A DNA stretch of 38,166 nucleotides, from contig CADCVR010000007.1 in NCBI GenBank assembly GCA_902806205.1, positions 1-38,166 on the forward strand, given 5' to 3'. Origin of the DNA: an uncultured Solirubrobacteraceae bacterium. GTDB taxonomy: Bacteria; Actinomycetota; Thermoleophilia; Solirubrobacterales; Solirubrobacteraceae. Shown here piece by piece: positions 1 through 8,826 of this stretch; the stretch's first letter is position 1, and every line of letters starts with the position of its first letter. A model generated the notes under the pieces. It was not told the origin of the DNA, did no database searches, and saw only the letters and a list, made by a program, of their open reading frames with translations. A program made the translations under genes and the position numbers.

Positions 1-1
1 G

Positions 2-223
2 GCCGGAGCGCTCACCGTGGCCGTCGGCCGTGCGGACCGTCACGGCGCCCCGCCGGCCCCGGCGCTCACGGCGCTCGCCGCCGACGCGCGCGCTGACCGG
101 GCGCGGCGCCTGGCCGACCGGGCGGCGAAGGCGGCGCCGAAGATCCAGCTCGTGATCGCGCTGCTGCTGGTGCCGTCGGTGCTGCTGATCGTCGCCGCCG
201 CGCTGGTCGGTGCGCTCACCTGA
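2..223 (+). CDS. TadC-like type II secretion F-domain protein, 3' end only
   Basis: Only the last 73 codons lie in the window; the reading frame is open from base 2. A charged alpha-helical stretch rich in Ala and Arg is followed by AAKAAPKIQ and one long hydrophobic segment that runs nearly to the C-terminus. This is the usual ending of TadC/GspF-type inner-membrane proteins of Flp/Tad pilus systems: a cytoplasmic four-helix unit and then the last transmembrane helix. In that family the protein is the membrane platform for pilus assembly. The assignment rests on the tail alone and its partners lie outside the window. The gene ends 17 bp before the stop of the convergent lipoprotein gene. Confidence 0.5.
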   Translation, partial: AGALTVAVGRADRHGAPPAPALTALAADARADRARRLADRAAKAAPKIQLVIALLLVPSVLLIVAAALVGALT

Positions 224-240
224 CCAGCGGCATGGCCGCG

Positions 241-1812
241 CTACCGGACGCCGACGGAGAGCGTCTGCAGCTGCAGGTCGCCCTCGCGCTTGGAGCCCGC
301 GACGATCGTCGTGATCTTGTCGAGGTACGGCTTGACCCTCGCGTAGCCGGGCTCGTTGCCCGCGAAGGCACCGATCAGGCCGCTGACCTTCGGGAAGTCG
401 AGGAAGAACCGCGGCTTGAGTCCGTCGCCGAGCTGCTCCGTCGCGGCCTTGAACGCGTCGTCGTCTTCGAGCTTCCTGGTGGGGTTGATCGCCGCGTCGA
501 GCGAAGCGCGGTTGACCGCGAGCACGAAGCGCTCGCCGGCGAGAGCGGCGAAGACCTCCACGGGAGCGTTGCCCGGGCTGACGGAGAACCCGTCGTCGAT
601 GCCCCGGCCCCGCAGGTCCCGCGCCGGAAGCCCCGCCCCGGCCACGATCGTCCGGGCTTTCGCCAGCGCCGCCTTGGTTGCCGCGGGGTCCTTGCTCTGC
701 ACGACGAGCGCGCCGCCGATGTCCGTCAGCGACGTGCCGCGTAAGAAGAGACCCGACTGGCCCATCCACGAGAGGAGGTCCTTCTGGACGTCGATCCCGG
801 CCTGCCGCTCGAGCTGATCGAGCCCGCTCTGGATGTTCAAACCGGGGCCACCGACCGCCTTGAGGCCGTCGAGCGCATCGGACAGGCTCTTGCCGAGGTC
901 CCCGAGTCCGAGCGCGGCCCACGAGCCGGCCGGAAGCGCGGCCATCGTCTCCGCGGGCGCGTCGCCCTGACCGCCGTCCTTCACGGGGACGGCGGCACGG
1001 AGCTTCACCGACGTGTCCGTGACGGTCAAACCGGCGGCGAAGGTCTTCAGGCCCTGGCGGTCGAGGAGCTCGCGCACCCCCTCGAACTGCTGCGCGTCCT
1101 CGGTGTCCTGCCGGGAGCTCTTGATCGCGTCGAAGACTTTGCCCAGATCGCCGTAGATCAGGGCGAGCGCGTCCTCGTCCACGGCGTCGGAGACCTTCGC
1201 GTACTCGGCGTTCTCGTCGAGGCCGTCGCCCTTGGAGGCGTCGACGACGGCCCTGAGCGCCGGCTCGGTGGCGACGACCAGGTTCTCCTCGACGATGCCG
1301 CCGGCAAACTTGTCGGCGCTGTCGAAGAGGTACTCCACCCCGTTGTAGGATCGGTCGGCGAGCGTGCCCTCGGCGCTCTGGCGCAGGGTCGCCATCGCCT
1401 TGTCGGCGTCCGTGGTCTCCATGATGGCGGCGAAGTCGGGTTCACCCTCTTCGACCGCGGACAGGCCGGTCAACGCCACCGCGACGCGCTCGCCGAGCCA
1501 CGGCTTGACGTCCCGCGAGTAGTCCAGCTCGTCCGACGAGCCCTGCAGCGCCCGGGTCAGGAGCTTGTCGAGGTCCTGGTCGGGGGCGAACTTCTTGATC
1601 ATGCGGTCGACGTCGGCCTCGCGGTCGCCCTCCGGGCGGATCGCCGCCTCGAAGTAGAAGATCGAGGATGCGGGCGCCAGCCGGGCCAAGCTCTCGCCGG
1701 AGCCCACGCCGCCCGCCTCGTCGCCTCCACAGCCGGCCAGGGGCACGAGCGAGAGCGCGGCGAGCGCGGCGGTGGCGGCGCGGCGGGGCGCGCGGGAGAG
1801 CGTGAGCGTCAC
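241..1812 (-). CDS. DUF3352-like lipoprotein
   Basis: Protein of 523 residues. I chose the GTG at 1812 because AGGAG lies 9 nt before it and because the N-terminus then reads as a lipoprotein signal: basic residues, a hydrophobic stretch and the lipobox LAGC followed by GGDE. The open frame continues to 2406 but that extension is low-complexity and would run through the mraZ promoter. The mature part opens with APASSIFYFEAAI and contains repeated alpha/beta units (ADKAMATLRQ, PAATKAALAK, VEVFAALAGERFVLAVN), as in the DUF3352 family of secreted actinobacterial proteins of unknown function. It is probably anchored on the outer face of the membrane. It is divergent from mraZ and not part of the dcw operon. 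Confidence 0.75.
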   Translation of the reverse strand: MTLTLSRAPRRAATAALAALSLVPLAGCGGDEAGGVGSGESLARLAPASSIFYFEAAIRPEGDREADVDRMIKKFAPDQDLDKLLTRALQGSSDELDYSRDVKPWLGERVAVALTGLSAVEEGEPDFAAIMETTDADKAMATLRQSAEGTLADRSYNGVEYLFDSADKFAGGIVEENLVVATEPALRAVVDASKGDGLDENAEYAKVSDAVDEDALALIYGDLGKVFDAIKSSRQDTEDAQQFEGVRELLDRQGLKTFAAGLTVTDTSVKLRAAVPVKDGGQGDAPAETMAALPAGSWAALGLGDLGKSLSDALDGLKAVGGPGLNIQSGLDQLERQAGIDVQKDLLSWMGQSGLFLRGTSLTDIGGALVVQSKDPAATKAALAKARTIVAGAGLPARDLRGRGIDDGFSVSPGNAPVEVFAALAGERFVLAVNRASLDAAINPTRKLEDDDAFKAATEQLGDGLKPRFFLDFPKVSGLIGAFAGNEPGYARVKPYLDKITTIVAGSKREGDLQLQTLSVGVR

Positions 1813-2229
1813 GGGAGGCGGCTCCTGCCGGCGTGGGTGCCGACGGTTGGGGTCTCTGCGCGGATGGTACGCCCGAAGGCAAGGACCGTGGGGAGGATCG
1901 GCGAGCCGCGCCCAGAAGCCCCGATCAGCAGCGCGCACCCGAGGCACACGGCGCGGACGGAGCGGGTCCCAAACGGGCCGTGGCCCCCGACGGGACGCCG
2001 TTCTGCAACCGCTCTTGCGCTGCGAGACCGACGCAGGCGCTGCGCACACCACCCCAGAAGGTGCTGCGTACGGCCGTATTCCCACGCTGAGGGTCGCGTC
2101 GCTGGACATCTGTGGGATGTCGTGTGCAATTTGGGTTGCTGGTGGGAGAGAGTGGGGATACAGTGCGGGTGCGGGCCGGGGTGGAGGGGCTCCTCCCACT
2201 CCTCCACTCCGGCCCGCCCAACCTTCCTG
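1813..2229. other. Intergenic region between the lipoprotein gene and mraZ
   Basis: A 417-bp divergent intergenic region. Long frames on both strands here are Arg/Pro-rich and resemble no protein I know. The only structure I can support is the MraZ-box promoter at its right end and a 5-bp inverted repeat, ACATC-N5-GATGT, at about 2106-2120. No RNA gene is recognisable. Confidence 0.5.
2132..2164 (+). promoter_or_regulatory. dcw promoter with MraZ boxes
   Basis: TGGG cores occur at 2132, 2143 and 2153, that is 11 and 10 nt apart, with a fourth outlying core at 2113. MraZ is known to bind direct TGGGN repeats separated by about 5 nt upstream of its own gene. A sigma-70-like promoter, TTGCTG (2136-2141), N17, TACAGT (2159-2164), overlaps the boxes, so bound MraZ should block it. 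The leader to the mraZ ATG is about 60 nt. Confidence 0.65.
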
Positions 2230-2664
2230 ATGGCCTTCAGCGGCACCTTCGACTACACCCTCGACGCGAAGAACCGGCTCACCGTCCCGGCGAAGATGCG
2301 CACCTCGCTCAGCGAATCGGTCGTTCTCACCCGCGGCACGGAGAAGTGCGTGTCGCTGTGGCCCCAACGGGACTTCGAGACCTTCGTCGCCGCCGCACTG
2401 GCCCACACCCGTCCGCTGGACCCCAAGCGCGATGCGATCAAGCGCTACTTCTTCTCGAACTCCTTCGAGACCGAACTGGACTCCGCCGGCCGGGTGATGC
2501 TCCCCGCGTCGCTCATGGGCTACGGCGAGCTCGAGCGAGACGTCGTCGTCAACGGGGTGGACGACCGCATCGAGATCTGGGATCGGCGGCGCTGGGCCGA
2601 CTACAACGCCGCGCTGAACATCACCGATCTGGCTGCCCTCTTCGCGGACTCGCCGGTCGCATGA
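2230..2664 (+). CDS. mraZ: Transcriptional regulator MraZ
   Basis: 144 residues, the normal length for MraZ. Two SpoVT/AbrB-like half-domains are visible: FSGTFDYTLDAKNRLTVPAK at the N-terminus and ETELDSAGRVMLPASL near residue 80, each with the family's D-x-K/G-R-(L/V)-x-(V/L)P core. MraZ forms a ring-shaped oligomer that binds TGGG repeats and represses the dcw cluster. The ATG at 2230 is chosen because the conserved FxGxFxxxLDxKxR block begins three residues later. It is the first gene of the cluster and its stop overlaps the next possible start (ATGA). Confidence 0.95.
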   Translation: MAFSGTFDYTLDAKNRLTVPAKMRTSLSESVVLTRGTEKCVSLWPQRDFETFVAAALAHTRPLDPKRDAIKRYFFSNSFETELDSAGRVMLPASLMGYGELERDVVVNGVDDRIEIWDRRRWADYNAALNITDLAALFADSPVA

Positions 2665-3614
2665 GGAGCATCCTGCTCGACATGACCGCCGCCCACGTCC
2701 CCGTCCTCGCCGGCGAGCTCATCGAGCTCTGTGATCCGCAGCCCGGCGAGGTCGCGGTCGACTGCACGTTCGGCGCGGGCGGCCACGCGCGTCTGATCGC
2801 CGACCGCCTCGGTCCCGACGGGCTGCTCATCGGGATCGACCGCGACCCGGAGGCCGAGCACCGCTTCAACCTCTTCGCCGCCGAGGCGTCCTGCCGCACG
2901 CGCTTCGTGCGCGCCGGCTTCGCCGAGGGACTCGAGCAGCTGCTCGACCAGGGCGTCGAGGCCGACACCTTGTACATGGACCTCGGGATGTCGTCCATGC
3001 AGGTCGACACCTTCGAGCGCGGCTTCTCCTACTCCTACGACGCGCCGCTGGACATGCGCATGGACCCAGACCAGGAGACGACCGCCGCGACGATCGTCAA
3101 CACCTGGGAGGCCAGGCAGCTCACCCGGTTGTTCCGCGACTACGGAGAGGAGCGCTACGCCCCGCAGATCACCCGGGCGATCGTGCGCGAGCGTGGCCGC
3201 AAGCCGCTCGAGCGCACCACCGAGCTCGTGGAGCTGATCACGCGGGCGATCCCCACGCCCGCCCGCTTCGCCGGTGGGCACCCGGCCAGGCGCGTCTTCC
3301 AGGCGATCCGCATCGCGGTCAACGACGAGCTCGGGCAGATCGACCGCGCGCTCCCGCTCGCGTGGCGCACCCTCCGGGTGGGCGGCCGGTTCGCCGCGAT
3401 CTCCTTCCACTCGCTGGAGGACCGGCGCGTCAAGCGGTTCCTCGTCGCTCGTGCGCAGGGCTGCATCTGCCCTCCCGAGCTCCCCGTCTGCGGCTGCGGG
3501 CGCACACCGGAAGCTGCGCTCATCTCCCGCCGGGCCATCGCGCCGAGCCCCGGCGAGGTCGCCGTCAACCCACGTTCACACTCGGCGCGCATGCGCGTCG
3601 CCCGCAAGCTCTGA
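2661..3614 (+). CDS. rsmH: 16S rRNA (cytosine1402-N4)-methyltransferase RsmH
   Basis: 317 residues from the ATG at 2661, which overlaps the mraZ stop by 4 bp. A second in-frame ATG at 2682 gives MTAAHVPVLAGEL and fits family alignments equally well; AGGAG at 2664-2668 could serve it. RsmH (MraW) uses SAM to N4-methylate C1402 in the decoding centre of 16S rRNA. The SAM motif DCTFGAGGHA, the YMDLGMSSMQVD block, GGHPARRVFQAIRIAVN and FHSLEDRRVKRF are all present. A CxCPPELPVCxC Cys cluster near the C-terminus is also typical. It lies between mraZ and ftsL, the standard dcw position. Confidence 0.95.
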   Translation: MRSILLDMTAAHVPVLAGELIELCDPQPGEVAVDCTFGAGGHARLIADRLGPDGLLIGIDRDPEAEHRFNLFAAEASCRTRFVRAGFAEGLEQLLDQGVEADTLYMDLGMSSMQVDTFERGFSYSYDAPLDMRMDPDQETTAATIVNTWEARQLTRLFRDYGEERYAPQITRAIVRERGRKPLERTTELVELITRAIPTPARFAGGHPARRVFQAIRIAVNDELGQIDRALPLAWRTLRVGGRFAAISFHSLEDRRVKRFLVARAQGCICPPELPVCGCGRTPEAALISRRAIAPSPGEVAVNPRSHSARMRVARKL

Positions 3615-3629
3615 GGAAGAGGTCCAGGC

Positions 3630-4364
3630 ATGACGCCACCCGCCGCCACCCCCGCCGCCCGCTCCCACGTCCGCCCGTCACGCACCGTGGCGCCGCGGAC
3701 CGCCCGCCGCCCCAGCGGGCCGGGCCGGACACCGGCGCGTGCGCCGCGGGGCGCCGGGGAGAAGGCTTCCGCCCACCCGGTTCTCGCGCCGCCCCTGGGG
3801 CTGCAGCTCGTCCGCCGGGTGGTGGCGCTGCCGGATGCACGCCTGCTCGATCGCCTCGTCCGGGGCCGTCTGTGGATCGGTCTGCTCGCCGCGGGCTTGG
3901 TCGGCGTCGTCTTCCTCCAGATCTCGCTGCTCGAGCTCAACACGGGAATCTCGCGCGCGGTGCAGACCGAGCAGACGCTCGAGCGCCAGAACACAGCGCT
4001 CAAGCTCGACCTCTCGCGGCTGACCGGCGGGGAGCGCGTCCTGAAATCCGCCGCCGCCATGGGCTTCGTCGCCCCGGCGGCGGGTCAGCCCCGGTTCCTC
4101 GACGCGGGCAAGAGCAGCGCGCTGCGCGCGGCGGCGAACATCACGGCGCCCGCGCCGATCCAGCAGCTGCCGCTCGGGATGATCCCGCCCGCCGAAGGCG
4201 GGACGGCAGGGGTCACCGTGGCCCCCGCCGAAGCCGCGCCCGGAGCAGCCGTCGCCGCGTCGACCGCACCCCGTGCCGCCGCGGAGCCCCCCGCCACCGC
4301 GCCGACCCAACCCGCAGCGCCGCCCGCGGCCACCGGCGGCCTGGTCGCCGCGGGCCAAGGCTGA
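3630..4364 (+). CDS. ftsL: FtsL-like divisome protein with long disordered tails
   Basis: 244 residues, starting at the ATG at 3630 with GAGGAAGAGG 7 nt upstream. Residues 1-50 are Pro/Arg/Ala-rich and probably disordered in the cytoplasm. One transmembrane helix (about 80-100, LLAAGLVGVVFLQISLL) is followed by a short coiled coil with alternating Gln, Leu and Glu (about 105-135). The C-terminal 100 residues are Pro/Ala-rich. Small bitopic proteins with a coiled coil at this place between rsmH and ftsI are FtsL; they join FtsB and FtsQ to activate FtsWI. Sequence similarity alone would not prove it, and the long Pro/Ala tail is unusual. The call rests on topology and synteny. Confidence 0.75.
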   Translation: MTPPAATPAARSHVRPSRTVAPRTARRPSGPGRTPARAPRGAGEKASAHPVLAPPLGLQLVRRVVALPDARLLDRLVRGRLWIGLLAAGLVGVVFLQISLLELNTGISRAVQTEQTLERQNTALKLDLSRLTGGERVLKSAAAMGFVAPAAGQPRFLDAGKSSALRAAANITAPAPIQQLPLGMIPPAEGGTAGVTVAPAEAAPGAAVAASTAPRAAAEPPATAPTQPAAPPAATGGLVAAGQG

Positions 4365-4369
4365 AGTTC

Positions 4370-6031
4370 ATGAGTCTGGTCGACCGGCGCATCGGCCTCC
4401 TCTTCGCGGGGTTCTTGCTTCTGCTCTCCTTCGCCTTCGTCCGCGCGTTGTATCTCGGCACGATCAAGGGCGACAACCTCGCGCGCGCTGCCAACGTCCA
4501 GCAGACCGCGACCGAGATCGTCCCGCCCCGCCGCGGCGCGATCCTCGACCGCCGCGGAGTCGAGCTGGCGGTCTCCGAGCCCGCGAGCGACGTCTCCGTA
4601 ACGCCCTACCTCGTCAAGAACCCACGGGCGGCTGCCGCGGAGCTCGCACCGCTCCTCGACCGTCCGGCGGCGGACCTGACCACGGCGATGGCGCGTCGCG
4701 ACACCGGCTTCGTCTATCTCCAACGCGAGCTGCCCGCCGGCCGGGCCGAGAAGATCCGTCGCCTGGGCATCGAGGGCATCGCGCTCGTCCCGTCGGAGCG
4801 TCGCCAGTATCCGCGCCAGTGGCTGGCCGCCCAGGTGCTCGGCCTGGTCGGCATCGACGGCAAGGGACTCTCCGGGATCGAGCTCAGCCGCAACCGCCAG
4901 CTCACGGGCACCGCGGGCCTGCGCCGCTCGGTCCGCGACGCGCTCGGCGAGCAACTGGAAGTGCGCGACGTCGAGCGCGCTCGGCCGGGCAAGGACCTCA
5001 CACTGACGCTCGACGCGCAGATCCAGGATCGTGTCGAGGCGGTTCTGCACGACGTCGGGGCCAAGTTCTCCCCGCGCGGTGCGAGTGCCGTCGTGCTCGA
5101 TCCGCGCACGAACGAGGTCCTCGCCATGGCCAACTGGCCGCAAGTCGACGCGAACGCCCCGGAGGGGGCGCCCGAGGCCGCGCAGCGGAACCTCGCCACG
5201 AACTTCACCTACGAGCCCGGTTCGACGTTCAAGGCGTTCACCGTCGCCGGGGCGCTGCAGGACCGCACGGTCGAGCCCGAGGATCAGTTCACGCTCGCGC
5301 CGACGATCCAGGTCGCGGACCGCGTGATCGGCGAGTCGCACGTCCGCGGGACGGTGACGCTCACGACGAAGGAGATCCTCGCCCAGTCGTCCAACGTCGG
5401 CGCGGTGACGATCGGCTCGAAGATGGGGGCCAGGCGCTTCGACGCGTGGACGCGGCGCTTCGGCTTCGGCCGGCCCACGGGCGTAGACCTGCCCGGCGAG
5501 GAGCGCGGGCTGTCGCTGCCCGTCGAGAAGTACTCGGGGTCCACGATGGGCAACCTGCCGATCGGCCAGGGCCAGCTCGTCACCCAGATGCAGATGTCCA
5601 CGGCCTACGCGGCGCTGGCCAACGGGGGCGTCCTGCGCCCCGCCAGCATCGTCAAGGCGGTCGCCGGAACGCCCGTGCCGCCGCCGAAGGGTCGTCGGGT
5701 CCTCTCGGAGAAGACGGCGCGTGACGTGCGCGGAATGCTCGCGGGGGTCTTCGCACCGGGCGGCACGGCGGCGGAGGTGACGGTCCCGGGGTACTCGCTC
5801 GCGGGCAAGACGGGCACGGCGAACAAGTTCGACACCAAGCTCGGCGAGTACTCCACCGCGAGGTACGTCGCATCGTTCGTCGGCTTCGCTCCGGTGGAGG
5901 ATCCCCGGCTGCTGATCTCCGTGATGGTCGACGAGCCGAAGGGGCAGATCTCCGGCGCGAAGGTCGCCGCGCCGGCCTTCGGGAAGATCGCGGCGTTCGC
6001 ACTGCCCTACGAGAAGATCTCGCCGCGCTGA
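4370..6031 (+). CDS. ftsI: Peptidoglycan transpeptidase FtsI (class B PBP3)
   Basis: 553 residues from the ATG at 4370, 5 nt after the ftsL stop. An N-terminal signal anchor (about residues 9-28) is followed by the pedestal domain with RGAILDRRG and then the transpeptidase domain. All three active-site motifs are visible: S285-T-F-K288, S340-S-N342 and K480-T-G482. It cross-links septal peptidoglycan in the periplasm with FtsW as its glycosyltransferase partner. There are no C-terminal PASTA domains, so it is the division enzyme and not a sporulation or serine/threonine-kinase-linked type. It ends 33 bp before murE. Confidence 0.95.
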   Translation: MSLVDRRIGLLFAGFLLLLSFAFVRALYLGTIKGDNLARAANVQQTATEIVPPRRGAILDRRGVELAVSEPASDVSVTPYLVKNPRAAAAELAPLLDRPAADLTTAMARRDTGFVYLQRELPAGRAEKIRRLGIEGIALVPSERRQYPRQWLAAQVLGLVGIDGKGLSGIELSRNRQLTGTAGLRRSVRDALGEQLEVRDVERARPGKDLTLTLDAQIQDRVEAVLHDVGAKFSPRGASAVVLDPRTNEVLAMANWPQVDANAPEGAPEAAQRNLATNFTYEPGSTFKAFTVAGALQDRTVEPEDQFTLAPTIQVADRVIGESHVRGTVTLTTKEILAQSSNVGAVTIGSKMGARRFDAWTRRFGFGRPTGVDLPGEERGLSLPVEKYSGSTMGNLPIGQGQLVTQMQMSTAYAALANGGVLRPASIVKAVAGTPVPPPKGRRVLSEKTARDVRGMLAGVFAPGGTAAEVTVPGYSLAGKTGTANKFDTKLGEYSTARYVASFVGFAPVEDPRLLISVMVDEPKGQISGAKVAAPAFGKIAAFALPYEKISPR

Positions 6032-6064
6032 GGGTCCGGAGCGCCCCGTAGACTCCGAGGGCAG

Positions 6065-7489
6065 ATGACGCTGCGCGACCTGTTCGGCTCCGAGCAGCCG
6101 CCCGTCGCCGTGGCGGCTCTGGCCTTCGACGATCGGGTGGTCACTCCGGGGACCGTCTTCTTCTGCGTGCCCGGCCTCACGCGGGACGGCCATGAGTTCG
6201 CAGCACAGGCGGTCGCACGCGGCGCGGCCGCCCTGGTCGTCCAGCGGCCCCTTGATGATCCGGCGCTCGCCGGCGTGCCGCAGGTCCGCGTCGACGATGT
6301 GCGCGCCGCGATGGCGCCGGCCGCGGCCGCCCTGCACGGCGATCCGACCGCGACCCTGGTCACGGCGGGCATCACCGGGACCAACGGGAAGACGACCACC
6401 GCGTACCTGCTGCGCGCGCTTCTGGAGGCCGGGGGCCACCGCACGGGGCTGCTCGGAACGGTCTCGAGCGTCGTCGGCGGGGTCGAGGAGCCCACGCGGC
6501 GCACCACGCCCGAGGCGATCGACCTACAGCGAACCTTCGCCGCGATGCTCTCCGCGCAGGACACCCACTGCGTCATGGAGGTCTCCTCCCACGCGCTGGA
6601 GCTGCGGCGCGCCGACGCCATCCACTGGGCTGTCGCGCTCTTCACGAACCTCTCGCAGGACCATCTCGACTTCCACCCCGACATGTCGAGCTACTTCGCC
6701 GCGAAGCGACGGCTCTTCACGGCCACCGAAGGTCCGTCGGTCGTCAACGTCGACGACCCGCACGGGCGACTGCTGGCCGACGAGTTGCCCGGGGTCATCA
6801 CCTTCGGTGAACGCCAGGGCGCCGACGTCCGGGCCACCGATGTCTCGTTCGGATCGAACGGCTCGGACTTCACCCTCGACGGCATGCGGTTGCACGTGCC
6901 GCTGCCCGGGCGCTTCAACGTCGTCAACGCGCTCGGTGCGATCGCCGCGGCGCGCGCGCTCGGGGTGGCCGACACGACGATCGCCGTGGCCCTCCCGGAC
7001 GCCGGGCGCGTCCCCGGGCGCTTGGAGTCCGTCGACGAAGGGCAGGAGTTCGCGGTGCTCGTGGACTACGCCCACACGCCCGATGGCCTGGAGAACGTGT
7101 TGCGCGCGGCCCGGGAGCTCGCCCGCCACGGCCGCATGCTCGTCGTCTTCGGCGCGGGCGGCGACCGCGACCGCGGCAAGCGCCCGCTGATGGGCGCCGT
7201 GGCGGCGGCCCACGCGGACGTCGCCATCGTCACGAGCGACAATCCCCGCTCAGAGGACCCGGAGGCGATCGTCGCCGAGGTGCTGGCAGGCGCGGGCGGC
7301 GGTGCGACGGCGCTCGTCGATCGGCGCGCGGCGATCGCGCACGCGGTGCGCGCGGCCCGGCCCGGCGACGTGGTGCTCATCGCCGGCAAGGGCCACGAGC
7401 AGGGCCAGGAGTTCGCCGGCGGTCGGACGGAGCCCTTCGACGACGTCGCCGTCGCGCGTGACGCGCTGCGTGAGCGGGTCGGCGCCTGA
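6065..7489 (+). CDS. murE: UDP-MurNAc-tripeptide synthetase MurE, meso-diaminopimelate type
   Basis: 474 residues. MurE adds the third stem-peptide residue to UDP-MurNAc-L-Ala-D-Glu using ATP. The ATP loop is G105-TNGK109-TTT, the central block has EVSSHALELRR and NLSQDHLDFH, and the C-terminal domain has VLVDYAHTPDGLENVL. The specificity motif is D392-N-P-R395 followed by SEDP, the form that selects meso-diaminopimelate instead of lysine. TAGACT lies 10 nt before the ATG and a weak GAGGG could act as ribosome site, so an internal promoter is possible. The stop overlaps the murF ATG by 1 bp. Confidence 0.97.
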   Translation: MTLRDLFGSEQPPVAVAALAFDDRVVTPGTVFFCVPGLTRDGHEFAAQAVARGAAALVVQRPLDDPALAGVPQVRVDDVRAAMAPAAAALHGDPTATLVTAGITGTNGKTTTAYLLRALLEAGGHRTGLLGTVSSVVGGVEEPTRRTTPEAIDLQRTFAAMLSAQDTHCVMEVSSHALELRRADAIHWAVALFTNLSQDHLDFHPDMSSYFAAKRRLFTATEGPSVVNVDDPHGRLLADELPGVITFGERQGADVRATDVSFGSNGSDFTLDGMRLHVPLPGRFNVVNALGAIAAARALGVADTTIAVALPDAGRVPGRLESVDEGQEFAVLVDYAHTPDGLENVLRAARELARHGRMLVVFGAGGDRDRGKRPLMGAVAAAHADVAIVTSDNPRSEDPEAIVAEVLAGAGGGATALVDRRAAIAHAVRAARPGDVVLIAGKGHEQGQEFAGGRTEPFDDVAVARDALRERVGA

Positions 7490-8826
7490 TGCGGACCTGG
7501 ACGCCGCAGCAGCTCGCTCGAGCCGCAGGAGCCGAACTCGCCCGGCGGGCCGGGTCGTCGCCGGGTGCCGCCGTGCCCGGCGACGGCGGGCCCGTCGAGG
7601 GCCCGGTCCGCGCGACGATCGACTCACGGGGCGCCGGCCCGGGGGAGCTCTTCGTCGGCCTGCCGGGCGCGCGCGTGGACGGCGGGCGCTTCGCTGCGAG
7701 TGCGCTGGCGCAGGGCGCCTGGGGGGTGCTCGTCGCGCCGGAGCACGTGGCCGCCGCGGCCGCCGTCGCGCCCGCTGACGCCGTCGTGCTCGCCGCCTCC
7801 GACCCGCTCGACGCGCTGCAGCGTCTCGCCACGGCCTGGCGTCGCGCGCTGGGAGCGCAGGTCATCGCCGTCACGGGCTCGACGGGAAAGACCTCGACGA
7901 AGGACGTGCTGGCCGCGATGCTGCTGGCGCACCGGCGGACGGTGGCCACCCACGAGAACTTCAACACGGAGATCGGCCTCCCGCTGACGGTGCTGTCCGC
8001 GCCGCCCGGGACGGAGCTCCTCGTGCTCGAGATGGCCATGCGCGGCGCGGGGCAGATCGCCGAGCTCGCGCGGATCGCCGAGCCCGACGTCGGGGTGATC
8101 ACGAACGTCGGGCCCGTCCACGTGGAGCTGCTCGGCTCGGTGGAGGCGGTCGCCGCGGCGAAGGCAGAGCTTCTCGGGGGCCTGCGTCCCGGGGCGACCG
8201 CGGTGCTCCCGGCGGACGAGCCGCTGCTCGAGCCCTACCTGCGTGACGACCTCCGGACGGTGCGCTTCGGGCCGGGTGGTGACGTCACCGACGCCGACCT
8301 GGCCGCGCTGGAGCTCGGGTTCGGCTCCGCGCACATGCGCCTGAACGCGACCGCTGCGCTCGCGGCCGCGCGCGCCGTCGGCGTCGAGCCCTCCGGAACC
8401 GTCGAGATCGCGCTGAGCGCGATGCGCGGTCAAGTGCGCCACCTCCCGGGAGATATCACCGTGGTGGAGGACTGCTACAACGCCAACCCGATGTCGATGC
8501 GCGCCGCCCTCGACGACCTGCAGCGCGCGGCTCCCGGCCGCCGCGTCGCGGTGCTCGGAGACATGCTGGAGCTCGGCCCCGACGCCGAGATGCACCACGC
8601 CGCGATCGGGGACCACGCCCGGGAGGCCGGGATCCAGCTGCTCGTCACCGTCGGAGCGCAGGCCGCGGCGATGCGCGGCGACCGCGCGGTCGCGGGCGCC
8701 GCCGAGGCGGCCGTGCTGGTGCCCGGGCTGCTCGAGCCCGGCGACACCGTCCTGGTCAAGGCCTCACGCGGCGTCGGCCTGGAGGCCGTGGTGGCGGCGC
8801 TCGTCGGGGCCGCGGAAGCGGCGTGA
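7489..8826 (+). CDS. murF: UDP-MurNAc-pentapeptide synthetase MurF
   Basis: 445 residues. MurF ligates D-Ala-D-Ala to the UDP-MurNAc-tripeptide. The N-terminal domain has the DSRGAGPGELFVGLPG substrate block, the ATP loop is G130-STGK134-TST, and VVEDCYNANPMSMRAAL and VLGDMLELG are characteristic of MurF within the Mur ligases. The start overlaps the murE stop (TGATG). Its stop overlaps the GTG of mraY by 4 bp, so translation is probably coupled along murE-murF-mraY. Confidence 0.96.
   Translation: MRTWTPQQLARAAGAELARRAGSSPGAAVPGDGGPVEGPVRATIDSRGAGPGELFVGLPGARVDGGRFAASALAQGAWGVLVAPEHVAAAAAVAPADAVVLAASDPLDALQRLATAWRRALGAQVIAVTGSTGKTSTKDVLAAMLLAHRRTVATHENFNTEIGLPLTVLSAPPGTELLVLEMAMRGAGQIAELARIAEPDVGVITNVGPVHVELLGSVEAVAAAKAELLGGLRPGATAVLPADEPLLEPYLRDDLRTVRFGPGGDVTDADLAALELGFGSAHMRLNATAALAAARAVGVEPSGTVEIALSAMRGQVRHLPGDITVVEDCYNANPMSMRAALDDLQRAAPGRRVAVLGDMLELGPDAEMHHAAIGDHAREAGIQLLVTVGAQAAAMRGDRAVAGAAEAAVLVPGLLEPGDTVLVKASRGVGLEAVVAALVGAAEAA

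Noticed and set aside
1813-2406. N-terminal extension of the DUF3352-like protein to 2406
   Set aside because: It would cross the mraZ promoter and the mraZ coding start, and it would bury the lipoprotein signal peptide.
4085-6439. Minus-strand open frame of 784 codons opposite ftsI and murE
   Set aside because: It is an Arg/Asp/His-rich mirror of GC-biased codons of real plus-strand genes and shows no domain. Similar mirrors at 8865-10655, 10582-12165, 14974-16611 and 23477-25030 were dropped for the same reason.
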